Positions 1-11,267 of a stretch of DNA of 64,000 bases are shown one piece after another. A program made the position numbers and the translations under genes. The DNA lies in the NCBI RefSeq assembly GCF_032452875.1, contig NC_083890.1:45010483-45074482 (forward strand), given 5' to 3'. The DNA is from Bos javanicus. Taxonomy: Eukaryota > Chordata > Mammalia > Artiodactyla > Bovidae. The notes beneath the pieces were generated by a model. It was not told the origin of the DNA and did not search any database. It was given only the letters and a program-made list of their open reading frames with translations. How positions within the stretch are numbered: the stretch's first letter is position 1; every line of letters begins with the position of its first letter.

Positions 1-88
1 CCAGGTGAAGGTCATAGGAGAGGGGCTTCGCAGGGCAAGGAAGTCAGATGGGGCAGGCAACTGGATCACGGCGAGCTTTGCAGGCCAT

Positions 89-356
89 GCTGCTGCTAAG
101 TCATGTCAGTCATGTCTGACTCTGTGCGACCCCATAAACGGCAGCCTACCAGGGTCCGCCGTCCCTGGGATTCTCCAGGCAAGAACACTGGAGTGGGTTG
201 CCATTTCCTTCTCCAATGCATGAAAGTGAAAAGTGAAAGTGAAGTCACTCAGTCATGTCCAACTCAGCGACCCCATGGACTGAAGCCTACTGGGCTCCTC
301 CATCCATGGGATTTTCCAGGCAAGAGTACTGGAGTGGGTTGCCATTGCCTTCTCCA
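89..356 (-). repeat. Bov-A2 SINE
   Basis: Complete dimeric BovA unit in reverse orientation, with its (AGC)n tail reading as gctgctgct at the left. It is flanked by an 11-bp target-site duplication, ttgcaggccat, at 78-88 and 357-367. The sense strand would begin ggagaaggcaatggca. Confidence 0.93.
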
Positions 357-365
357 TTGCAGGCC

Positions 366-1119
366 ATATTAGGGGTTTAATTCTTTGTGACACACAGGTT
401 CCAATGAAGAAAATCAGTCAAAAAGTATGATTTGATCAGAAGGTGAAAGGGAGTCCTGAAAAAAAATAGGAGGTGAGAGCTTTGACCTTAAATTGTTTAT
501 AATCTAATTGAGAATAGAAGAAAAATACATGAAATCAACAGTGTAAAAATGAAAACTGAATATAATTAAGCACAGAAGAGCCTGATGTAAACCGAAAGAG
601 CTGCAGGAGGGGCAGCGAGAGTCCGCATCTCAGGCAGAAGCAGGATGCGTCAGGGTTGGAACACGCCTGTGACTTGGGCCCCAGAGGTGGCAGAAAGGGC
701 TGGCCGCTCAGCTCTGAGAGGCAGGATGGTTTCTGTGGTGAGGCTGCTTACTTGCAATAAAAGAATGTCAGCACCACCACTGACTCTGAATTCCTGCAAG
801 CCTTTAGATCTCTGAGTCATCAACAGTGTATAAAACCTACACTCTAGGGTCTAAGCAGAGAAGGAAACACTGGCTGTTGTCTGACTCACAGGGTGAAAGC
901 CCACAAAAGCACTCGTGGCAGAGATGTTTTTTCTGGAGTCCCTCTATCGCTCAGAAGCCTAGGTAATCGTACAGTGTTATCCCCTTACTGGCAGAATCCC
1001 CTTCAAAGTATGTTTTATTATTTTGCCTCCAGATTGTATCAGATTGTATCATTTTAGGGTGCTGAGGTCTCTGAAATGTTTTGCTATGGGGACACTGGGG
1101 AGGCCGGTGCACTATTACT
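366..1119. other. Intronic unique sequence
   Basis: No gene or recognisable repeat seen. It contains an A-rich stretch near 460-560 and moderately GC-rich sequence at 590-720. Confidence 0.6.
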
Positions 1120-1845
1120 TCAGTCAGTCATTTCAGTCACTCAGTCATGTCCAACTCTTTGCGACCCCATGGACTGCAGCACACCAGGCTTCCCTGTCCA
1201 TCACCAACTCCCAGAGCTTGCCCAAATTCATGTCCTTCAAGTCATTGATGCCATCCAACCATCTCATGCTTGGTCGTCCCCTTCTCCTCCTGCCTTCAAT
1301 CTTTCCCAGCATCAGGGTCTTTTCAAATGAGTCAGTTCTTCGCATCAGCTTCAACATCAGTCCTTCTAATCTATATTCAGGACTGATTTCCTTTAGGATT
1401 GACTGATTTGATTTCCTTGCTGTCCAAGGGACTCTCAAGAATCTTTAACACCACAGTTCAAAGACATCAATTCTTTGGCGCTCAGCTTTCTTTATGGTCC
1501 AATTCTCACATCCATACATGACTCCTGGAAAACCATAGCTTTGACTAGACAGACCTTTATTGGCAAAGTAATGTCTCTGCTTTTCAATATGTTGTCTAGG
1601 TTTCTCAGAGTTTTTCTTCCAAGGAGTAAGCATCTTATAATTGCATGTCTGCAGTCACCATCTGCAGTGATTTTGGAGCCCCCAAAAATTAACTTCTGTC
1701 ACTGTTTCCGTTGTTTCCCCACCTATTTGCCATGAAGTGATGACATGAAGATGCCATGATCTTAGTTTTCTGAATGTTGAGCTTTAAGCCAGCTTTTTCA
1801 CTCTCCTCTTTCACCTTCATCAGAAGGCTCTTTAGTTCCTCTTCA
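1120..1845 (-). repeat. BovB LINE, 3' part
   Basis: The reverse strand reads through the C-terminal BovB ORF2 region into the terminal GACTGA-type tail, which lies at the left near 1120. Recognisable peptides include GCENWTIKKAE and RRRRGRPSMRWLDGI. Several stops and small indels make it a dead fragment. It belongs to a more diverged copy type than the insertion at 3480. Confidence 0.9.
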
Positions 1846-3116
1846 CAATAAAATGCAACAGAAAAAAGTTCTTTGAGGCCTAATTACTAGTGAAAAAGCT
1901 TAATTTCCCCTAGAAAAGGAACTGTACATGTTCTCTTTCTTTTCATTCTGGCTCTTGAATGGAACTGCTAAGTTTGAATCTCGACCACAGCAGTCCAGCA
2001 AACCTCTGGCAGGCGCATTCCTGTTTCAGTCTTCTGGGTCCTCATGACCTTTCACATCTTCTCATGTTAATGTGTGTGCTTTTGGTTGGGAGGCATCTCA
2101 AAGGTGTGTGGGTCTGACTGAGAGGGAAGAATTGAGAAAAGAGTTAGGTAGATGAGAAGAGGGAGGAGTTCTAGAGAAGGAAACAGAATGGAACACAATA
2201 ATGAGGAGCTGGGGTTGAGTGGAAGCCTGTGGAGATACTGTGGGAAATTCGAGAGACAGACGAGGTCAGAGGAGTGGACAGTGGGCTGAGGCAACAGGGA
2301 GCCACAGAAGTAACACGAAACTTGCCTTAAGAGGTTTGGTCTAATTGCAATGTTGAGTATGTACCAAAATAGGAGAAAGTGAGCGAGGTGAAACTGGGGA
2401 AGATAAAAGGAATAGGAGGCCATGGGAAACATCTGAGGGGGGAAGTGAATCGAGTTTGGATTGAGAAGGAAAAGAAATGAGTCACTGATTACAGCTGGTG
2501 TCTGGGGTGTTATTATTGCTGGAAAGAGTCAGCTTAGAAGAAGGGGTTTGGGTGCTTTGGAGAGGCAGGGACAGAGAGGAGGAGAACAGGAAGAGGCAGG
2601 TATATTCCTGACTGCAGCGTCCTAAGAGCCCAGATCTTTCTTTTGTCTCATCCTTAACTGGATAGAATCTAAATGGGCACTCCTTCACCAGGCTGGACAC
2701 CATCAGAGCCAACTAGCTTCCTATTTATAGAAGAACGCTGCTTTGAAATGTTGGCTAAACTACTTATTAACCCGAAGGACAATAGCATAGTAAGTAAAAA
2801 ATCACTTAGAAAGTTCAGAAGATTCAGAAAGTTATCTTTTAACCACCTGCTCAAGTCACATACAAGTTCATAAATAATGGCATGCTTTTCTTCCTCAGCC
2901 CAATGGAGCATTCATTTCACTTTCCAGGTCCGTAAGACTATTCACATTGCTCCCAACATTTTATTAGGAATATTTTTAAACATAAAGCACAGCTGAAAGA
3001 ATTTTATAGAGAACACCTGTAACCTGCCTGATAGGTCCTACTATTAATAGTTTACTGTATTTGCTTTGTCATAAACCTATGTATCTATCTATCCACCAAC
3101 TCATCTTATTTTTGGT
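1846..3116. other. Intronic sequence without a recognised gene
   Basis: Mostly purine-rich, single-copy-looking DNA (GAGG/GAAG-rich at 2100-2620). Open frames on the minus strand here are low-complexity by-products. I see no repeat family I can name. Confidence 0.55.
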
Positions 3117-3282
3117 GCAGTTCAGTTCAGTTCAGTCAGTCAGTCATGTCCAGCTCTTTGCAACCCCATGAACAGCAACACACCAGGCCTCCCTGTCCAT
3201 CAGCAACTCCCAGAGTCCACCCAAACCCATGTCCATTGTGTCAGTGATGCCATCCAACCATCTCATTCTCTGTTGTCCCCAG
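3117..3282 (-). repeat. BovB LINE, short 3' end fragment
   Basis: Begins at the left with the reversed (TGAAC)n tail (cagttcagttcagttcag) and stops after about 165 bases, inside the ORF2 C-terminal region. A typical strongly 5'-truncated RTE insertion. Confidence 0.88.
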
Positions 3283-3479
3283 AGTAAACTGCAAACATTA
3301 CTACTCTTCTGCAATAAATAAAACTATTGTTTTTTAACTTCTGTTCTCTGAATTTTTACCCAACTGGGCTGTGTCAGCCCACCTAGGTAGACTCTGAAGA
3401 TCAAAGAGAAGTATTTAGCTCTTTCCATGGGTGGCTTATCTTCCCAGTCCCTCATACCCAAGCACTGACTCTTTGATTA

Positions 3480-5172
3480 CAGTTCAGTCGCTCAGTCGTG
3501 TCCAGCTCTTTGTGACCCCATGAATCACAGCACGCCAGGCCTCCCTGTCCATCACCAACTCCCGGAGTTCACTCAGACTCACGTCCATCGAGTCCATCTC
3601 ATCCTCTGTCATCCCCTTCTCCTCCTGCCCTCAATCTTTCTCAGCATTGGGGTCTTTTCCAATGAGTCAACTCTTCGTATGAGGTGGCCAAAGTACTGGA
3701 GTTTCAGCTTTAGCATCATTCCTTCCAAAGAAACCCCAGGGCTTATCTCCTTTAGAATGGACTGGTTGGATCTCCTTGCAGTCCAAAGGACTCTCAAGAG
3801 TCTTCTCCAACACTACAGTTCAAAAGCAGCAATTCTTCGGTGCTCAGCTTTCTTCACAGTCCAACTCTCACATCCATGCATGACCACAGGAAAAACCATA
3901 GCCTTGACTAGACTGACCTGTGTTGGCAAAGTAATGTCTCTGCTTTTGAATATGCTATCTAGCTTGGTCATAACTTTCCTTCCAAGGAGTAAGCGTCTTT
4001 TAATTTCATGGCTGCAGTCACCATCTGCAGTCATTTTGGAGTACCCAAAAATAAAGTCTGACACTGTTTCCACTGTTCCCCCATCTATTTCCCATGAAGT
4101 GATGGGACCAGATGCCATGATCTTCATTTTCTGAATGTTGAGCTTTAAGCCAACTTTTTCACCCTCCACTTTCACTTTCATCAAGAGGCTTTTTAGTCCC
4201 TCTTCACTTTAAGCCAACTTTTTCACCCTCCACTTTCACTTTCATCAAGAGGCTTTTTAGTCCCTCTTCACTTTCTGCCATAAGGGTGGTGTCATCTGCA
4301 TATCTGAGGTTATTGATATTTCTCCCGGCAATCTTGATTCCAGCTTGTGTTTCTTCCAGCCCAGCGTTTCTCATGATGTACTCTGCATATAAGTTAAATA
4401 AGCAGGGTGACAATATACAGCCTTGACGTACTCCTTTTCCTATTTGGAACCAGTCTGTTGTTCCATGTCCAGTTCTAACTGTTGCTTCCTGACCTGCATA
4501 CAGATTTCTCAAGAGGCAGGTCAGGTGGTCTGGTATTCCCATCTCTTTAGAATTTTCAAGTTTGTGCTGATTCACACAGTCAAAGGCTTTGGCATAGTCG
4601 ATAAAGCAGAAGTAGATGTTTTTCTGGAACTGTCTTGCTTTTTCCATGATCCTGTGGATGTTGGAAATTTGATCTCTGCTTCCTCTGCCTTTTCTAAAAC
4701 CAGCTTGAACATCTGGAAGTTCACGGTTCACATATTGCTGAAGCCTGGCTTGGAGAATTTTGAGCATTACTTTACTAGCATGTGAGATGAGTGCAATTGT
4801 GCGGTAGTTTGAGCTTTCTTTGGCATTGCCTTTCTTTGGGATTGGAATCAAAACTGCCCTTTTCCAGTCCTGTGGCCAGTGCTGAGTTTTCCAAATTTGC
4901 TGGCATATTGAGTGCAGCACTTTCACAGCATCACCTTTCAGGATTTGAAATAGCTCAACTGGAATTCCATCACCTCCACTAGCTTTGTTCGTAGTGATGC
5001 TTTCTAAGGCCCACTTGACTTCACATTCTGGGATGTCTGGCTCTAGGTGAGTGATCACACCATCATGATTATCTGGGTCGTGAAGCTCTTTTTTGTACAG
5101 TTCTTCTGTGTATTCTTGCCTCCTCTTCTTAATATCTTCTGCTTCTGTTAGGTCCATACCATTAATAGTGCC
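3480..5172 (-). repeat. BovB LINE, large 5'-truncated copy with RT domain
   Basis: About 1.7 kb of BovB in reverse. It covers the reverse transcriptase core and the C-terminal region to the 3' tail at 3480. RT motif A (FIDYAKAFD, 4579-4605), motif B (GVRQGCILSP) and motif C (YADD, 4291-4302) are all readable. A 64-bp tandem duplication at 4143-4270 breaks the frame between the RT core and the C-terminal region, so the copy is not coding-competent. The left end is canonical; the right end is 5' truncation next to a Bov-A2 insertion. Confidence 0.93.
4143..4270. repeat. 64-bp tandem duplication inside BovB
   Basis: Copies at 4143-4206 and 4207-4270 are identical by eye and begin ctttaagccaactttttcac. 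The length is not a multiple of three, so the duplication frameshifts the host LINE. Confidence 0.95.
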
Positions 5173-5289
5173 TAATCTGTGCCCTTGGAGAAGGCAATGG
5201 CACCCCACCCCAGTACTCTTGCCTGGAAAATCCCATGGATGGAGGAGCCTGGTAGGCTTCAGTCCATGGGGTCGCGAAGAGTCAGACAT
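4204..5289 (-). pseudogene. BovB reverse transcriptase relic, 361-codon open frame fused to SINE sequence
   Basis: This is the longest open frame in the window. Its first 30-odd codons come from the antisense of the Bov-A2 inserted at 5188-5462. The rest is the BovB RT: MDLTEAEDIKKR, WALESITTNKASGGDGIPVE, FIDYAKAFDCV, GVRQGCILSP and YADDTTLMAESEEG. Palm-domain catalytic aspartates are kept. The frame ends in the second copy of the 64-bp duplication, shortly after KVGLK. There is no endonuclease domain and no 5' UTR of the element, so it cannot retrotranspose by itself. BovB RTs are known to mobilise Bov-tA/Bov-A2 SINEs in trans. I see no sign that this fragment is a host gene. Confidence 0.85.
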
Positions 5290-5462
5290 GACTGAGCAAC
5301 TTCACTTTTACTTTTCACTTTCATGTACTGGAGAAGGAAATGGCAACCCACTCCAGTGTTCTTGCCTGGAGAATCCCAGGGACGGCAGAGCCTGGCGGGC
5401 TGCCATCTACGGGTCCCGCAGAATCGGACACGACTGAAGTGACTTAGCAGTAGCAGTAGCAG
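5188..5462 (+). repeat. Bov-A2 SINE
   Basis: Complete element from ggagaaggcaatggca to a cagtagcagtag tail, flanked by the 15-bp duplication taatctgtgcccttg at 5173-5187 and 5463-5477. It sits at the 5' edge of the BovB copy. Confidence 0.95.
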
Positions 5463-6395
5463 TAATCTGTGCCCTTGAGTTCCTAGTAAGTAGAAAAGGG
5501 AATTTTTACAAACCCAGTTATCTTCCATAAACTCTCGTATTTGACATGGCAAAGACTCCTGGTGGAAGAGTGAAAAAAAGTCCCTAAGATAAATAAGTAA
5601 TATAACCTATGTCTACATACCTAGATTGCCATCTATGCAGCAAAACTGCACCTTTAGTAACATAAGGGCCACAGAGAATACAGATGGTTTCTGCTTTTGG
5701 ATACAAAATATTCCCAGAAAGACCATCACCCCTGTCCCAAACTGTGGGATTTAGAGGCAGAAACTACAGTGAGAGAAGCTGGTGAGGAGTGAGGTCAAGT
5801 TTTTTAGCTGGCAAATGGATATTATCAAAACCAGAGATTGCCTTACTAAGATTTACAAAACAAGCATTTACTGTGTGTGTTTCACCGTGCGTAGTTTTCA
5901 AGCTTAAGGAACATGATCTGCCACTGTAATAACAAGCCTGGGTACAATGGTGTTCTATTAAGATTTGTTTTGCCTCCATCTTCATGTCTATTGTTTTATT
6001 TATGTTTACGTTTTAATTGATGTTTTGACCATGTGGTTGCCTTGAGGAGATTTTGTGAAGGCTTCCATTTTGAAACACATTTTAAAAATAATATATTTAA
6101 TGTACAGTAAGCAAAAATATTCTTGTGTATGTACCCAGAAGTAAAATCTTACTGGTGCACTAAAACTTCATTTTAAATGTCTATTCATTAGTATGATAAA
6201 CAAACCAAAGACGTGATCTTAGAGTCTCGAGAGAAAGAACCTCAGTTTGGGGAGAGCCAATAGAAGGAACTAATTCTCAGATCCAAGTGCTGCCGAACAG
6301 AGAGGAAGGAGGGAGAAGACTGAAGCAAATGTGAACTGGGCAATGTTACATCAGCTCAGGACAAGGAACAGCACATGGAGGAAAAAGCCTCTCGA

Positions 6396-6434
6396 TGACC
6401 AGTCTGAGAAGGTGGAGGCTTCTCAGACTGGTCA
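6396..6434. repeat. Perfect 15-bp inverted repeat, 9-base loop
   Basis: Arm tgaccagtctgagaa (6396-6410), spacer ggtggaggc, arm ttctcagactggtca (6420-6434). The arms are exact reverse complements. No known element ends here. Confidence 0.95.
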
Positions 6435-6456
6435 GCTCAGTCTGGTTGACTGAGTC

Positions 6457-6492
6457 GGTCAACTCAACCTAAGTTGGTCAACTCAACCTAAG
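6457..6492 (+). repeat. Two 17-bp direct repeats, 19-bp period
   Basis: ggtcaactcaacctaag occurs at 6457-6473 and 6476-6492, 22 bases beyond the inverted repeat. Confidence 0.95.
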
Positions 6493-7230
6493 GGCTGGTG
6501 TCATAAGGAAATGAAATAGAGGAAAGAGGCAGAGAACTGACTTTAAAATGTTATTGTCTGATTTTTAAAATGTCTCGGCTCTCTGAGTTTCTTTCGCTGA
6601 AAACAATCAAGTGCTCTTGGATCCCCAAAAATCTTGGAGATAAGTGTGTGGCTATCCTAGCCTTCCAAAGGAGGGAGATTTGTCACCTCTGTGGGTAATC
6701 TGAGTGACCAAGACTTGGGTCTTTCTCAATAGTCAGGCAAATGCATCCTGTTTTAATTTGAGCCTCAGACGCAGGGAAGCTATTTAGAGCAGCTACTTGT
6801 CTACTATGAAGTTAGTAAAACTAAGTGCTCGTTACTTTCCGTGTTGCCATTCGTATAACCTTACAGGAATTCTCCATAGGCTGGTAAATTTTAGTACTTA
6901 TCTGCAAGGCTACTTTGCAACCACAGACTCTGAAGTGCAATTATTATATGATACTTAAATCAGTCTTTCATGCTTATGTTTCTGTCTCCAAGATGTTCAG
7001 ATGGAAGTAGGTATCACACAAAGGATAGAAGGAAAGGTGTAACTTAGTAGGAAAAGATGAAAAGAAAGAACAACACTTGCCTTTTAACCAATGCTCTTGG
7101 AATGAGGTATTTAAATAAAAATCGACCGAAATGATGGCTCAGTTGACGAGGAAAGATAGCTTCCTCCCATCCCCTCTGTTTACGCATACTATTGTTGCAG
7201 CCCATGATGTTTTGTTTACTTTGGAAGGAA

Positions 7231-8060
7231 ATATTTTACCCCCTCAGAGATAATTAATTTTTGTCAGCTTCACTGTTTATAAGGGAAACTGAGAAACTGT
7301 TAATTGAAATACAGAATGAGTCACTGTTTTCAGTAATTTTTGGCAGCATTCTAATTTGTGTCAATCCCAGCCCAATTATTAGATTTTTTGGAAGCAGAAA
7401 GCATATTTGATTTTTCTCTTACTAAATTTTTCTCCTGTTTTTTTCAAAAATATGTGCTGCCTGACAAAGGTTATGTAATTTATGTCAACGTGAGGTGAAA
7501 TGCCAGTACCTGCGGAACACCAGGAGGTTTATGGCGTCACACCTGGCTCTTCGCACTGGCTCAATATTTAGAAAGCTCACAGAATACAATCTTCCTCTTT
7601 TCCACACTCCTACCCCTCAGCCCTGATCAAACAATGTGATTCTTTTAAAGACCTTTTAGCTGGTATTAAGCCACAGTATATGGCCCATCACTCATGACAT
7701 CCCTGAAGTAAACTTCCCAGAAGCCATCAGGGAGAACTCATTTGGAAATCCAATTGAATGTCGCTTGCAAAGGGCAGGCTCCTAGAAGAGGCGACCAGTC
7801 ATGCATTCCTGAGTTATTTGTCGTAAAAGCATTAATCACTGTGAACTCATTTGCTCCCGATGCAAACTCGCCACACTGTAGCACAGGAATTCTGTTCCAA
7901 GCGATCATTAACGTAGAGAACAGAAGCTGCTGACTGTGGGCAGGGATAATAAACTCTGTCAGATCAGTGGCCAGTATAATGGGACTGTTAATGGTTCCTA
8001 ATAGAAGTCGGACCTTCCTGACGGAGTGAAGGTGGAGCAGAGAGGCAGGCAGCTCCCCTG
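7231..8060. promoter_or_regulatory. Candidate intronic cis-regulatory tract
   Basis: About 830 bases free of recognised repeats. They hold many homeodomain-type TAAT cores (gataattaattt, gttaattg, caattatt, gcattaatc, cattaac) and scattered CpGs (gcgacc, gtcgt, tcccgatg, agcgatc). This texture is common in conserved mammalian enhancers. No motif scan or conservation data are available here, so this is a candidate only. Confidence 0.25.
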
Positions 8061-9483
8061 GGCAGACAGCCCCATCTCTGGCCTGCTGGAGGATGAAAGG
8101 AGCATCAGTGTCGGTCACAGAGCATTGCTAGGGCTCTGAGGTGGCCATCGCTGGGAGCATGGGCAGCAGCTATGGGTTGGGGAGGGACCCGTGGAGACGC
8201 AACCACACTCCAGCCGGTCGCCGGCCGCAGGCAAGGTTGCCGTCGGACATCTGGCGCTGTGGACATCCCAGAACCTTGAACTCACCCCACTCCACGCTGG
8301 GTCACCACTGACAGGGAGGATGGCAATCACAGGGACGATAGCACAGCCGGGCACGGGAGCATGTGACGCGGCTCTGTGACATTCCTAAGCCCCGGCCACT
8401 GCTGTGACTGAGGTGCTGACACGGCTGTCCCGGGGCTCAGCAGTGGGGCTCGGTGGCTTCCAAGAGCTGAGGGAACTGGGGAGAAGGGATGGAAGAGGGA
8501 TGCTCGCTTTAAACATAAAAAGTGTAAAGTACTAACACTGCGAGATATTTGCCAATAAGCACAGAGTACCACAGCGGAACTGAATCAACGCGTTTAATAG
8601 ATGAAAGGACATTGCCAATAGACTCCAGTCACCTCTCCCAGATGAGTTCCCAGAAACCAGAGCGGAGTGGGACACGCCAGTCTGTGCCAGAAAACACCAC
8701 TCATCCTCGATTATGTTGTTTACTAAAACCTAGTGTTCAAGAGTTTGAAAGATGTGAGAAAACAGATGGTTATAAAGGAGGAGGTGAAGCAGGGAAAGCG
8801 CCGGGAGAGTTTTCAGAGGAGCCTCTCCCCACCCCCTGCCCAGCACCCATCACCGTCAGCAGGACCATCCCACGGAACTAGGCACCCCACAGCGGGCAGA
8901 GATGGGCTGATGGCTTCTCGGCCTCTCCCCCACAGAGCCGACGAACACGCGCCGAGAGTGCTAGACTCCACGGCACTGGGGGAGCGAAACCAGCAAGAGG
9001 GAAATTCAGAGACAGCGGCGTGGAAGACTGCGCTGGCTGTGAACAGCGTGGACGAGATGAACCCGGGGGTGGGGGTGGGGTTCACACAGACTGTCGAGGC
9101 ATGAACAGGAGTGTGAAGGGGGAGCAGCATGCTGAGTGCAAAGAGGGAAGGAAGCAGCCTGGTTCGGTGACGGAGTGTTGCATATGCGTGTGTGTGTGTG
9201 TGTGTGTTAAGATAGTGGAGCAGCAGGCAATACGCAAGACCAGAAGGGTGGTCGCGTGTTACAAAGAGCCTTGGTAGCCAGACAGAGGAGTCCGGATCAA
9301 TGTGGTGGGCAGTAGAGACCCGCTGTAAGCCCTTGGCCTCTGAGGAGCAGAGCCAAGCCAAGTTCTGGAAAGTTTCATCTGGTGTCTGTGTAGGAGGGGA
9401 GACTGGAGGGGAAGAGAGAATTGGGGGCACTGGGGGCAGCTGGGGCGCCCTGACTTGACTAGCTCTCACCGTTCCTCCTGCAG
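8061..9483. other. GC-richer intron end before the ADTRP exon
   Basis: No repeat family recognised apart from the (GT)n tract and a G-rich run near 9063-9080. A 218-codon antisense frame at 8813-9469 is low-complexity and is not supported as a gene. A branch-site candidate (cctgac, 9449-9454) lies upstream of the acceptor. Confidence 0.55.
9185..9208 (+). repeat. (GT)n microsatellite
   Basis: About ten uninterrupted GT units after gc. Confidence 0.95.
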
Positions 9484-9599
9484 CACACGTTCATCTTGCC
9501 CTTCTCACTAGTTGAGGTCATCCTCAGACCACACTGCTACCCACTGAGGAAGAAAGGACTCACTCTGTTGGCCGCTGCTTGCCTCGCCTATGTCAGCAG
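9484..9599 (+). CDS. ADTRP: ADTRP coding exon, codons for residues about 131-169
   Basis: This internal exon encodes 38 codons plus two bases, starting HTFILPFSLVEV and ending AYVSR across the splice. ADTRP is a six-pass membrane protein of the AIG1/FAR-17a family. It is known to hydrolyse fatty-acid esters of hydroxy fatty acids with a Thr/His pair (Thr47 and His131 in human) and to raise TFPI expression in endothelium. The first codon here, CAC, aligns with that His. The following LRPHCYP and KKGLTLLA stretches match ADTRP rather than AIG1. The 3' half begins a hydrophobic membrane segment that continues in the next exon. The acceptor is a pyrimidine-rich tract ending in cag at 9481-9483 and the donor is gtaaga at 9600. 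The intron is phase 0 on the left and phase 2 on the right, which fits the next exon. Family assignment is from recalled protein sequence; upstream exons are outside the window. Confidence 0.93.
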
Positions 9600-9605
9600 G
9601 TAAGA

Positions 9606-10899
9606 CTGGCAGAGAGAAAAATCAACTTGGACTGGTCATTCCAGACTCTGAGGAATATTCCAGAAGCAGCACACTGTTCTATAAGCGTGCCTTCATCTTG
9701 GGACAGCAGGGATTTCACCATCTTCTAATTTGCAAGAAAAAATGAATCTTATTGCTTGCTTTTGCTGCTCGTGGAAACATCACTTGCCCAAGAATACGTA
9801 GGTATGCGTGCGTGCACACACAGCGGGTCACGAGCTCTCCCAACCCCTCGTGAAGAATTCATCTTTGTAAAGCTATGCATGTTACTTTCCCTAGGAAAAC
9901 ATTGATCTTTGGTTCCATCTGTAATTAAAATGTTTGAATGCTTGAATGACCTAGGGCACCTAAACATATTCCATCTGAAAAGTCATTTGACAGATTGAGG
10001 GGCCGAGGTTTGGTCCATCCGTCTTGCCTGGATCACCATGGGCTTATTTGCATCAACATCTGGCACTTGAGCACCGAGAGGGCATTTGGGCAACTGCCCA
10101 GGGGCTTGCAGAACAGCCTAGCTGGAGGCCTGGGAGATAATATAAGGAGCTGGCCTAGATTTCATCATTCAGCCACCTGGCGACACTAATTCTCAGAAAT
10201 TTTGCCCAATGCCTGTAATCAAGGGAAAGTGCTTGGCCACGCACCGGTAACTGGAAACCCCCCTTTCCATTCCACAGCCTTCTCATCCACGGCCAAGCTC
10301 TGGCTCTACTGGGAGGGGCTTACCAAGGAAAATACCTGCAGATTGCATGTAAATCATGGTGTTCCTACGTTAGCCTCGACTCACCTGAGCTTTTCACATC
10401 TGCCAATTTGGCTAACTCCCCAACCCCCACTGGGGGAAAGTTTCACCCAGGGCAGTGTTCTGGTAGAGACAAAAGCCTGGGAGAGAACACAGTCCACAGG
10501 ACTTGGTCTCCAGCAGCTCCTGCTTCCCCAGCCTTTGTCTTAGAGCCGTAACCTTTATGCCCAGAACTCAGGTGCTGGTTCCTCGATAGCCTTCCCTTCC
10601 CTTTTGCAAGATATGCTCCTCCTGCACTTCTGCAGCCTTCTTTCCCTGAGGGCAAAGTCCCTTCAGGTTTCTCCTTTCCCTAAGAAATCACTTGCTCAGT
10701 AAATCCACCCCAGCTCTCCATTGACCTACACTGTTCACTAGCCTGGGCCTCTGCCTTTTAACAAAGGACAGTTTGAGAGAATAAAGCATAAACTGGGGAC
10801 CTGCTAGTAGCTGAGGTCTGGAGCACGGTGTCGAGGAGGATTCTGGGACCCTAAAAGAGTTGTGCTATCATCTAGCAATATCTGCCAATAGCATGTGAT
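9606..10899. other. ADTRP intron, no recognised repeat
   Basis: Single-copy-looking sequence. Open frames on either strand are short and show no known domain. Confidence 0.55.
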
Positions 10900-10911
10900 T
10901 GGAGAGTGGTG

Positions 10912-11267
10912 TTGGAGAAGACTCTTGAGAGTCCCTTGGACTGCAAGGAGATCCAACCAGTCCATTCTAAGGGAGATCAGTCCTGGGTGTTCATTGGAAG
11001 GACTGATGCTAAAGCTGAAATGCCAATACTTTGGCCACATCATGCAAAGAGTTGACTCATTGGAAAAGACTCTGATGCTGGGAGGGATTGGGGGCAGGAG
11101 GAAAAGAGGATGACAGAGGATGAGATGGCTGGATGGCGTCACCGAGTTGATGGACATGAGTTTGGGTGAACTCCGGGACTTGGTGATGGACAGGGAGGCC
11201 TGGTGTGCTGCGATTCATGGGGGTCGCAAAGAGTCGGACACGACTGAGCGACTGAACTGAACTGAAC
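10912..11267 (+). repeat. BovB LINE, 3' end copy
   Basis: About 360 bases from tgttggagaagactcttgag to the (TGAAC)n tail, flanked by the 12-bp duplication tggagagtggtg at 10900-10911 and 11268-11279. The clean duplication marks a simple, fairly recent insertion. Confidence 0.94.

Larger units (their letters stand above)
5478..7230. other. Repeat-poor intronic DNA
   Basis: No recognised gene or transposable element. It contains the inverted repeat and small direct repeats near 6396-6492, listed separately. Confidence 0.6.

Noticed and set aside
8813..9469. 218-codon open frame on the minus strand
   Set aside because: Ends beside the ADTRP exon, contains a translated (CA)n run, is low-complexity and matches no domain.
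1..9483. Further upstream ADTRP exons within the window
   Set aside because: I looked for peptides like the N-terminal half of the family (for example the WLNHAM segment) in the upstream frames and saw none, so they should lie left of position 1.
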